Shown here: in pieces, positions 1-5,692 of the stretch
Position numbering within the stretch: the stretch's first letter is position 1
Layout of the letters: each line of letters begins with the position of its first letter
Assembly (NCBI GenBank): GCA_025060055.1
Contig: JANXCK010000149.1
Coordinates: 1-9,777, forward strand
Length of the DNA: 9,777 nt
Origin: Fimbriimonadales bacterium
GTDB taxonomy: Bacteria; Armatimonadota; Fimbriimonadia; Fimbriimonadales; GBS-DC
Reading direction: 5' to 3'
The notes under the pieces: generated by a model
Seen by the model: only the letters and a program-made list of their open reading frames with translations
The model's database searches: none
What the model was told of the DNA's origin: nothing
Position numbers and translations under genes: made by a program

Positions 1-72
1 CACAATCAAGCCGAAGAACATCAGCACCAAAGACAGTGCCAGCGCAATCGCCCGCTTCTCGAACCGATCCAT
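1..72 (-). CDS. Cytochrome c oxidase (ba3-type) subunit II, N-terminal fragment
   Basis: Only the first 24 codons lie in the window; the gene runs off the left edge. The start is the ATG at 72-70, preceded by a strong GGAGGTGA ribosome site (84-77) that sits inside the end of the upstream gene. The visible peptide begins MDRFEKRAIALALSLVLMFF and continues GLIV: a short charged N-terminus (DRFEK) followed directly by a membrane helix. That is the expected shape for the N-terminal helix of subunit II of a ba3/B-type heme-copper oxidase, which anchors the periplasmic CuA domain that accepts electrons from cytochrome c. The identification rests mainly on context: it follows a subunit IIa gene, and in Thermus thermophilus the order is IIa, II, I. 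The CuA ligands and subunit I are outside the window, so the call is inferred. Confidence 0.6.
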   Translation of the reverse strand, partial: MDRFEKRAIALALSLVLMFFGLIV

Positions 73-76
73 CGAA

Positions 77-196
77 TCACCTCCAGTGGAGCAGCACGCC
101 GTAGACAGCGAGCCAGACCAATGCGTAGACCAAAATCATGCTCACAAAGAACGCAATTGCGCCTGTCGGTACGAACGGCTCCTGCGTGTCCTTCAT
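77..196 (-). CDS. Cytochrome c oxidase subunit IIa (ba3-type), 39 aa
   Basis: This is a very small gene that automated callers often miss. It starts at the ATG at 196-194 with GAGGAGGCGA (210-201) just upstream and ends at TGA 79-77, five bases before the next ATG. The 39-residue product starts MKDTQEPFVPTGAIAFF, then has one hydrophobic helix (about residues 13-36) rich in Val, Leu, Ala and Trp, and ends LLHWR. The pattern of a short polar N-terminus with a Pro/Gly-Ala entry, a single helix containing VWLAVYGV, and a very short tail matches subunit IIa of the Thermus ba3 oxidase (34 aa, with a similar FWLGVYAVFF stretch). In ba3 enzymes subunit IIa takes the place of the first helix of a classical two-helix subunit II. 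Position directly before subunit II, with the ribosome site for subunit II overlapping its 3' end, supports this and suggests translational coupling. Confidence 0.8.
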   Translation of the reverse strand: MKDTQEPFVPTGAIAFFVSMILVYALVWLAVYGVLLHWR

Positions 197-234
197 TCTA
201 TCGCCTCCTCATCCGCGCTCTGCAAAGTAGGTTG

Positions 235-255
235 ATTAGACCTGTCAGGTCTAAT
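235..255. promoter_or_regulatory. Perfect 21-bp palindromic operator
   Basis: The sequence reads ATTAGACCTG, a single central T (position 245), then CAGGTCTAAT, so both 10-base arms are exact inverted repeats. It lies between the oxidase promoter (-10 at 271-266, predicted start near 259) and the subunit IIa ATG at 196, covering about +5 to +25 of the transcript. A dimeric repressor bound here would block initiation or early elongation. The 19-bp TTAG...CTAA core resembles DtxR/MntR-type and some GntR-type operators in shape only; I cannot name the regulator. As RNA, the arms could also fold into a hairpin with a loop too tight to be favourable, so DNA binding is the likelier role. Confidence 0.75.
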
Positions 256-265
256 GAACATGCTT

Positions 266-295
266 AGTATACCCTATTTTGAGGGCGTTTGTCAA
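266..295 (-). promoter_or_regulatory. Sigma70 promoter of the ba3 oxidase operon
   Basis: Read on the minus strand, the -35 box is a perfect TTGACA (295-290), the spacer is 18 bases, and the -10 box is TATACT (271-266), 5 of 6 to consensus and preceded by GGG. The predicted start is near 259, giving a leader of about 63 bases that contains the palindrome at 235-255. This is the strongest promoter in the window by match to consensus and implies high expression unless the operator is occupied. Confidence 0.85.
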
Positions 296-359
296 GGGGG
301 TGAGGGGGTGTTTGAAGTCCCTCAAGGTCAAATCGTCCCGAAGTCGGCAGGGCGAAGGT

Positions 360-410
360 GGTGCGACGGCGTCTCGCCGTCGCCCGTGACGGCAGGAATG
401 CCGTCGCACC
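360..410. repeat. Paired-hairpin palindromic element A
   Basis: The element has outer 11-bp inverted arms GGTGCGACGGC (360-370) and GCCGTCGCACC (400-410). Inside are two tandem hairpins: GCGACGGC/GCCGTCGC (363-370 and 376-383, 5-base loop) and GACGGC/GCCGTC (388-393 and 400-405, 6-base loop). It lies in the 255-base gap between the divergent oxidase operon and the membrane protein gene. Its architecture, two tandem hairpins bounded by inverted arms, matches the element at 9498-9554, although the base sequence differs. No U-run follows it, so a simple terminator role is unlikely. Confidence 0.75.
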
Positions 411-451
411 TAACAAGCGGGTTTTGGGGCGCTCAGGTACACTTGCCCCAA

Positions 452-1453
452 ATGGCGACCTGTACGCTGGCGCTGTGGCTTCTGCTGTGTGTTTGGGGCG
501 TTGTTGCCTCGTGGGGTGTGAAGCGCGTCCCTCACATCGTCCTTGTGCAGCGCGTTCGTGGGCGCGGTTCGAAGCCGTCTCGTGGGCGCTGGCTCGGCGA
601 CTGGGGCAGCTCGATCGTTGCCAGCAGTGTAGGCAGTTTCGCCCCCGCGCTGGCGCCGCAGGCTCCCCTCTGGTTGCAGGCGCTACTGATGGTGGTTGCC
701 AGCGTGGGGCTGCTGCGTTTGCTCTACGCGCTGGATTCGCGCGAGGTGGGGCAGGGCGTGGTAGTCGGGCTGGGGTTGATCGCACTGTTTTTGGACTCGC
801 TCAGTGGCAGCGCGTGGGCAAGGCACGGCGCGCTGGGGCACGGAATGCAAGCCGCAGGCGTGGGCGAGCTGTACGGTAGCCTTGCTATTCTGTGGAGCCT
901 GGTTGTGATTCGTGCGTGGCTGCAAATTGAGGGCAATCCGCTGGGCGCAGCGTACCTGTCGGGGCTGGTCGCCCTCTGGCTTGGCTGGAAGGGGCAGACG
1001 CCTGCGCTCGGCTGGAGCGCCACAGCGACCGCGCTTACGCTCGGCTGGCTGGTGCTGCAACGCGAGTGGAGCGAGCGGCGGCGCGTGCGAATTGCGCTCC
1101 AGAACCAGCCCGCGCGGGTCGTCAAGCTCCCTCAAGGCTATGACCTTGTGCTGCACGGGGCAATCCTGCTGGGGCTATGTGCTGTTGCACTCTGGCTAAG
1201 TGGCATCCCGATGCCCCAGATAGGCGGCTTTAGCTTGCACGACGCTGGATACGCGGCGCTGGCGACAGCCTGCCTTGTGGGGATTGCCCGCGTGCGTTTC
1301 ATGCGCCCCCTTCCGCCTGCCTTGCAACGCGCTTGGCTGGTTGGAACGCTCTGCCTTGCGCTACTGTGCGAGCCGCGGCTGAGCGCCGTCGCCCTCTGCA
1401 CGCTCGTTTACTGGGGCTTGGTCGGAGCAATGCTTCAGGAAAGATATGCCTGA
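452..1453 (+). CDS. Polytopic membrane protein of unknown function
   Basis: I do not recognise this protein. From the ATG at 452 it is 333 residues, starting MATCTLALWLLLCVWGVV. Hydrophobic stretches suggest about nine or ten membrane helices, near residues 4-20, 74-93, 101-115, 141-156, 165-179, 186-203, 233-250, 264-279, 293-306 and 309-325. Basic loops at 32-48 and 203-215 (REWSERRRVR) would favour the cytoplasmic side. No transport, protease or transferase motif is evident. The reading frame stays open back to 254, but that upstream part crosses the oxidase promoter and hairpin element A and does not look like protein, so 452 is the earliest plausible ATG. The only nearby ribosome-site-like sequence, AGGTA at 435, is too far away for comfort. 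A GTG at 308 after a G-rich run is a less likely start. The gene is divergent from the oxidase operon and convergent with the MFS gene. Confidence 0.7.
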   Translation: MATCTLALWLLLCVWGVVASWGVKRVPHIVLVQRVRGRGSKPSRGRWLGDWGSSIVASSVGSFAPALAPQAPLWLQALLMVVASVGLLRLLYALDSREVGQGVVVGLGLIALFLDSLSGSAWARHGALGHGMQAAGVGELYGSLAILWSLVVIRAWLQIEGNPLGAAYLSGLVALWLGWKGQTPALGWSATATALTLGWLVLQREWSERRRVRIALQNQPARVVKLPQGYDLVLHGAILLGLCAVALWLSGIPMPQIGGFSLHDAGYAALATACLVGIARVRFMRPLPPALQRAWLVGTLCLALLCEPRLSAVALCTLVYWGLVGAMLQERYA

Positions 1454-1470
1454 GTACAAATCTCTTGGGG

Positions 1471-1542
1471 ACGGACAAGACTGTCCGTGCCACGCTGCAC
1501 GAGCTGGAAGCCCGTGCCACGCAGGGGCGTCGGCGCGACGCC
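1471..1542. repeat. Tandem hairpin element B between convergent genes
   Basis: This occupies most of the 137-base gap between the membrane protein stop (1453) and the MFS stop (1591). Hairpin 1 is ACGGACA/TGTCCGT (1471-1477 and 1482-1488, loop AGAC). Hairpin 2 is GCACGAGC/GCCCGTGC (1497-1504 and 1510-1517, one mismatch, loop TGGAA). Each is followed by the same nonamer GTGCCACGC (1487-1495 and 1514-1522). A third hairpin, GGCGTC/GACGCC, spans 1526-1542. The 25 bases at 1471-1495 match 9530-9554 at 23 positions. None of the stems is followed by a U-run on either strand, so termination is possible but not shown. Confidence 0.75.
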
Positions 1543-1590
1543 AACGCTACGAAAGCCTGTCTGCGTTCCCAAACAGTCTCCCAGGCGAAG

Positions 1591-2790
1591 CTACTCCTCT
1601 CGCCGATTCGTGGACGATTTCAGCCCGAGAGCAATCAATCCCGCTAATGCAAATAGCGCCGCGGCAGCAGCATAGGGTAGCGCGTCGCTGTAGTGCAACG
1701 CGCCGTTGCCCCCGATTGGCGCGAGAATGCGCGCCAAGCTCTCCAGCGAACCTGAGACGCCCTGAATGCGCCCCTGCTCAGCAGCCGATGCAGAATGGCT
1801 AATCAGGCTCACTAAGCACGGTAGTCCCAGTGCGCCCCCTATTGTCGCTATGCCCACCAGCAGGTAGAACAACGCCAGCGAATGCGTGAACGCCGCGCCT
1901 GACAGCCCGACGATGTTCAACACCAAGCTCAGCAGCAGCGTGCGCTGCTCGCCCAACGCGTGTACCACGCGCCCAACCAGCACCACCTGCGACAACGCGC
2001 CAACCAACCCCACCACCGCCAGCACATACCCAATCTCTTTGGGTCCCAGACCGAAGCGGATGTGCGCGAACAGCGGAAAGGTTGTCTGGTACACCGAGAA
2101 ACCAAGCCAGAGGATGAAGTTCACCCAGAGCAGGCGAGCGACAGGGCTATGTAGCAGCAGGTGGGGCATCTCGCGCCACGGCGAGGGGCGTTTCGCAGGC
2201 GTGAGGTGCGCCGTTTCGGGGAGCGCAAAAAACGCATACGCCGCCGCCAGCAGCGAAATTCCCGCCGCTGCCCACGCAGGCACTGCTAAACCGAAGACCG
2301 CCAGCCCGCCGCCCAGCGCAGGTCCGATGATAAACCCCAGCCCGAACGCCGCGCCGATTAAGCCGAAGTTGCGCGCCCGTTTCTCTGGCTCGCTCACATC
2401 GGCGATGTAGGCGCGTGCCGTGGTGATGTTTCCCCCCGTGAACCCGTCCAGCAGCCGCGAAACGAACAGCCAGAACAGGTTCGGCGCAAGCGCGAGAATC
2501 ACAAAACTCAGAGCGGAACCTAACAGGCTCAGAATCAGCACGGGGCGACGCCCGAACCGATCCGACCAGTCGCCCAACAGGGGCGCGGCAACCAGCTGCG
2601 CCGCTGAGAACGAGGCAAACAGCAGCCCGATTTGCAGCTCACTTGCTTGAAACCGACGGGCGTAGAAAGGCAGCAACGGGATCACGATTCCGAAGCCGAC
2701 GAGGCTCACAAAAATCGTCAGGAACACTGCCAGCAACGCGCGGCGCTTGCTCGCCTCGTCAGCTTCGGGCGTGATACGGCGTGGCGTCAT
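1591..2790 (-). CDS. MFS transporter, TetA/MdtG-like (DHA1 type)
   Basis: The 399-residue product has the length and helix pattern of a 12-helix major facilitator drug:H+ antiporter of the inner membrane. MFS motif A, GDWSDRFGRRP, lies at residues 73-83 in the loop between helices 2 and 3. SRLLDGFTGGNITTARAYIA (111-130) is the helix 4-5 stretch typical of TetA-like proteins. The antiporter motif C region, GAAFGLGFIIGPALGG, is at 146-161. A hydrophilic central loop with PETAH is near residues 191-195. These features point to proton-driven efflux of a small molecule; the substrate cannot be read from sequence, and TetA similarity alone does not show tetracycline resistance. The ATG (2790-2788) shares its A with the TGA of secDF, giving a TGATG junction, so the gene is almost certainly co-transcribed and translationally coupled with it. 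No convincing terminator follows the stop. Confidence 0.85.
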   Translation of the reverse strand: MTPRRITPEADEASKRRALLAVFLTIFVSLVGFGIVIPLLPFYARRFQASELQIGLLFASFSAAQLVAAPLLGDWSDRFGRRPVLILSLLGSALSFVILALAPNLFWLFVSRLLDGFTGGNITTARAYIADVSEPEKRARNFGLIGAAFGLGFIIGPALGGGLAVFGLAVPAWAAAGISLLAAAYAFFALPETAHLTPAKRPSPWREMPHLLLHSPVARLLWVNFILWLGFSVYQTTFPLFAHIRFGLGPKEIGYVLAVVGLVGALSQVVLVGRVVHALGEQRTLLLSLVLNIVGLSGAAFTHSLALFYLLVGIATIGGALGLPCLVSLISHSASAAEQGRIQGVSGSLESLARILAPIGGNGALHYSDALPYAAAAALFALAGLIALGLKSSTNRREE

Positions 2791-5591
2791 CAGTAGCGGC
2801 GCTTGCGCTTGCCCACGTGCGGCGCGTGGTGCTTCTTACGCGGTGCGCTGCTCGCCGTTGCAGGCGGTGTCGCGCTCTCGGTCGGGGTCGCACTGCTCGT
2901 GGGCTGCCCTGACTTCGTCGGAATCGCTGTCGCCCGCGCTGCCTCCACCTGACGCTGATGCAGCTTCTCGCGTGCATCTTGCCAGCTCACCATAATCTGG
3001 CTGGCAACGAAAATCGACGAGTAGGTTCCCGCCACCACGCCAATCAGCATCGCTACATAGAAAAAGCGCAAATCTTGCGTCACTGCGCCCCAAATCACCA
3101 GCGCAATCAGCACCAGCAGCAGCGTGAGGCTCGTGTTGATGGAGCGGGCGAGCGTTTGGTTCAGGCTGCGGTTGACAATCGTGGCGAAGGTCTCGCCCCG
3201 CGCACGCTGACGCAGGTTCTCGCGCACACGGTCATAAACGACAATCGTGTCGTTGATCGAGAAGCCGACCAGCGTCAGCAAAGCCGTAATAAACAGAGCG
3301 TTGATTTCCCAGCCGAGCAGGTAGCCCAGAATCGCCGCGCCGCCGACCATCACCAGCACATCGTGCGCCAGTGCAATCGTTGCAGCGATACCGAACTTGA
3401 AGCCGCTCCAGCCGCCCTCTATTGAGAAGCGCAGCGCGATGTAAAGCAGGATGGCGACCAGCGCGACCAGCACGGCGGTGATGGCGCGTTGCACGGTCTC
3501 GGCACGCACGCGCGGGCTGACGCTGGCAAAGCTCACCACTTCCAGCTCGCCCAGCGGCTTGAGTGCGTCCACAATCTTCTTCTGGCTATCTATGTTGGCG
3601 TCGGCGACATGCACAATCAGCTGGCGGTTGCCCTCCGCAAACAGCGCGCCCACTTTCTCGAAGCCCGCCCCGCGCAGCAGACCCAACACCTGCGCGAGGT
3701 TTGCCTCAATCGGGGGCAGCGCCGAAACGGGCACAGCGGGCGCGGCAGGACGCTGTGCCTGAGCAGGTGGCTTGGGCAGCTCTGCAGGCGAGGGATTGTT
3801 CTGCCCTGCGTTCGGCTGCGCCGCTGCAGTTGGGCGGTTCGGCTCAGCAGCGGGCTGGTTGCCCTGTGGGTTAGCAGGCTGAGCCGCGGCAGGCTGATTG
3901 CCTTGCGGGTTTGCTGTCTGGTCGCCCTGCGGGTTAGCAGGCTGAGCTGCGGCAGGCTGATTGCCCTGTGGATTGGTCGCCTGGTTGCCCTGCGGGTTGG
4001 CAGGCGGTGTGGCGGGCGCAGGCGAAGACGCGCGTGGGACACGCTTCTGCAGCACCAGCTCACTGCCACCTGCAAAATCGATGCCAGGCTTCAAACCACC
4101 CAGACCTACCCAGAACACTAAGCCGATTAGGATAGCAGCGCCGCTAATCGCGTAATACAGCCCGCGCTTGTTCACGAAGTCGAACCGATCCTTCGCTGCG
4201 CCGAGCTGCTCGCCCACCTCCTGCCCCAGCTGGCGACGCAAGCCAAACAGCCGCTCGCTCGGATGCACGCCGACCCCCACCAGCGTATATAGCATCGTGC
4301 GCGTGCAGAAAATCGCCGTGAAAAAGCTCATCGTCACGCCAATCCCCAGCGTGGTCGCAAAGCCCTGCACAGGTCCCGTGCCAAAGTAGTACAAAATCAG
4401 ACAGATGATAATCGTACTGAGGTTCGAGTCGAAAATCGCGGGGAAGGCGCGCTTGAAGGCAGCATCCAGCGCCGCCAGCAGCGTCTTGCCTAAACGCAAC
4501 TCCTCCTTGAGGCGCTCGAAAATCAGGATGTTCGCGTCGATTGCCATGCCGATGGAGAGGATGAAGCCTGCAATTGCGGGCAGTGAGAAAGTCACGCCCG
4601 CCGCCTTGAAAGTCGCCAGTGCGAACAGCACATACAGCCCCAGCGCCAGTGCCGAAAGGAAGCCCGGCAACAGGTAGTAAAACACCATAAACACGGCGAC
4701 CAGCGCGAACCCGATGATGCCTGCCTGAATGATCCGATCCCACGCCTGCGCCCCCAGAATCGCCTCCACGCGATTGATAGATTCCACTGAGAGGCTCACA
4801 GGCAGGGCACCTGCGTTCAGCAAGTCGCGCAGGCGCGCCGCCTGCTTCAAGGTGAAACGCCCCTCAATCACGGGGTCGCGTATGTTCGCCGCCTGCACCT
4901 CAGGCGCAGAGATGATTTTGTTATCCAGCAAAATCGCGATGTGCTCTCTGAGGTAGAGCGAGGTGGCGCGAGCGAACTTCTCCGTGCCCTCCGAATTGAA
5001 AAACAGCCGCACCTTCGGGTCAAACGACTGGTCAACCACTTCGGCGCGCTCCAAATCGTCGCCCGTGACGATAAGGGGCGAGGACTGGATGATTTTTTGA
5101 TACTCAGGCATTCCAGGCTCGATTAACTTCGCGTCGGCGCTGGTGAGGTCGCGGAACTTGACCACATCCTCACCACCGACCTGCTCCACGATGAGTTCAT
5201 AGCGTCCCAATGGCTGCTTTCGCGTGCGCACATCCTTGAGATAGCGGAACTCCAAGCGTGCGGTGGTTTGCAACAAATCAAGTGCATCGCGCTCATCTGT
5301 GAAGCCAGGAAGCTCGATGACGATTTCTGTCTCGCCTTTTTGATAGATTGTCGGTTCAATCACGCCCAGCGAGTCGATTCGCCTGTCCAGAATGTCGATA
5401 ATGGTGCGCATGCGCTCTGGCGACCAGAGTTTGCGTTCTTCGGGCGAGAGCTTTTCGATTTCCGCGCGCAAGGTCAAGCGCAGTCCGCCCTGCACATCCA
5501 AACCGCGCCGCGCAGGCTTCGTCATAAACAGGTAGCCCGCCAGCGCTGCCAGCAACACCACAACGCCCAAATAGATAAAGTTTCTGCTCAA
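2790..5591 (-). CDS. secDF: Fused protein translocase subunit SecDF
   Basis: One 933-residue chain carries SecD then SecF, the proton-driven accessory of SecYEG that pulls exported proteins across the inner membrane. SecD half: helix 1 (about 5-23), GLDVQGGLRLTL (30-41), the large periplasmic P1 region (about 40-280), and a helix bundle with GMAIDANILIFERLKEE (348-364), where D352 corresponds to the proton-relay Asp. SecF half: GIDFAGGSEL (503-512), LAHDVL (741-746), GFSINDTIVVYDRVREN (776-792, D781) and NQTLARSINTS (811-821). A Pro/Gln/Asn-rich linker (about 518-627) sits in the SecF periplasmic region; Thermus SecDF is about 200 residues shorter overall. The C-terminal tail (about 888-933) is Ser/Thr/Pro-rich and ends in Lys/Arg. 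The start is TTG at 5591-5589, chosen because GGGAGGAG (5605-5598) lies at ideal distance and no ATG or GTG lies upstream in frame. No yajC is adjacent. The stop overlaps the MFS start. Confidence 0.95.
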   Translation of the reverse strand: MSRNFIYLGVVVLLAALAGYLFMTKPARRGLDVQGGLRLTLRAEIEKLSPEERKLWSPERMRTIIDILDRRIDSLGVIEPTIYQKGETEIVIELPGFTDERDALDLLQTTARLEFRYLKDVRTRKQPLGRYELIVEQVGGEDVVKFRDLTSADAKLIEPGMPEYQKIIQSSPLIVTGDDLERAEVVDQSFDPKVRLFFNSEGTEKFARATSLYLREHIAILLDNKIISAPEVQAANIRDPVIEGRFTLKQAARLRDLLNAGALPVSLSVESINRVEAILGAQAWDRIIQAGIIGFALVAVFMVFYYLLPGFLSALALGLYVLFALATFKAAGVTFSLPAIAGFILSIGMAIDANILIFERLKEELRLGKTLLAALDAAFKRAFPAIFDSNLSTIIICLILYYFGTGPVQGFATTLGIGVTMSFFTAIFCTRTMLYTLVGVGVHPSERLFGLRRQLGQEVGEQLGAAKDRFDFVNKRGLYYAISGAAILIGLVFWVGLGGLKPGIDFAGGSELVLQKRVPRASSPAPATPPANPQGNQATNPQGNQPAAAQPANPQGDQTANPQGNQPAAAQPANPQGNQPAAEPNRPTAAAQPNAGQNNPSPAELPKPPAQAQRPAAPAVPVSALPPIEANLAQVLGLLRGAGFEKVGALFAEGNRQLIVHVADANIDSQKKIVDALKPLGELEVVSFASVSPRVRAETVQRAITAVLVALVAILLYIALRFSIEGGWSGFKFGIAATIALAHDVLVMVGGAAILGYLLGWEINALFITALLTLVGFSINDTIVVYDRVRENLRQRARGETFATIVNRSLNQTLARSINTSLTLLLVLIALVIWGAVTQDLRFFYVAMLIGVVAGTYSSIFVASQIMVSWQDAREKLHQRQVEAARATAIPTKSGQPTSSATPTESATPPATASSAPRKKHHAPHVGKRKRRY
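3843..3998 (-). repeat. In-frame tandem repeats in the SecDF linker
   Basis: Residues 532-583 of SecDF contain five copies of NPQG(N/D)Q at 532, 540, 553, 561 and 574. They fall into a larger 21-residue period, an 8-residue NPQGNQAT or NPQGDQTA unit followed by a 13-residue NPQGNQPAAAQPA unit, present twice with a partial third copy. The DNA copies are similar but not identical, so the array has existed long enough to accumulate substitutions while the protein sequence was kept. Confidence 0.9.
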
Positions 5592-5617
5592 GGCTTCTCT
5601 CCTCCCGCGTGCTGCGG

Positions 5618-5628
5618 GGTATTATACC
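5618..5628. promoter_or_regulatory. Palindromic -10 element between secDF and the divergent gene
   Basis: GGTAT-T-ATACC is an 11-base palindrome. On the minus strand it gives TATAAT (5626-5621), a perfect -10 box preceded by GG, 29 bases upstream of the secDF TTG; the start would be near 5614. On the plus strand the same bases give TATTAT (5620-5625), a 5-of-6 -10 box, with a start near 5632 and a 61-base leader to the exported protein gene. A TTGACA exists on the minus strand (5654-5649), but its 22-base spacing is too long for standard sigma70. The secDF assignment is reasonable; the plus-strand activity is a hypothesis. Confidence 0.6.
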
Positions 5629-5692
5629 TGCTCCCGCGATGGGCGCGCTGTCAACAGCAGGAAAACCGCCGTAGGAAGCGTATCTCCACCGC

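Noticed and set aside
360..410. Element A as the inverted repeats of an insertion sequence remnant
   Set aside because: The arms are only 30 bases apart with no transposase fragment or flanking target duplication; a small structured repeat fits better.
254..451. N-terminal extension of the membrane protein back to the ATG at 254
   Set aside because: The segment begins within the oxidase operator, crosses the oxidase promoter and hairpin element A, and its translation lacks any protein-like pattern; the hydrophobic protein begins cleanly at 452.
1548..1590. Possible intrinsic terminator just after the MFS stop
   Set aside because: The GCCTG/CAGGC arms are only 5 bp, far apart and compete with other pairings, and the following T-run is only three bases.
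3843..3998. Repeat array considered as a CRISPR or minisatellite
   Set aside because: Units are short, imperfect and in frame with secDF, without regular unique spacers.
3489..4121. Plus-strand open frame opposite the SecDF linker
   Set aside because: Its repeated Leu/Arg/Gly words are the antisense reading of the NPQGNQ repeats; SecDF on the minus strand fully explains the region.
5649..5654. Perfect TTGACA upstream of the secDF -10 box
   Set aside because: Spacing to TATAAT is 22 bases, too long for a sigma70 promoter, and no other -10 box lies 16-18 bases from it.
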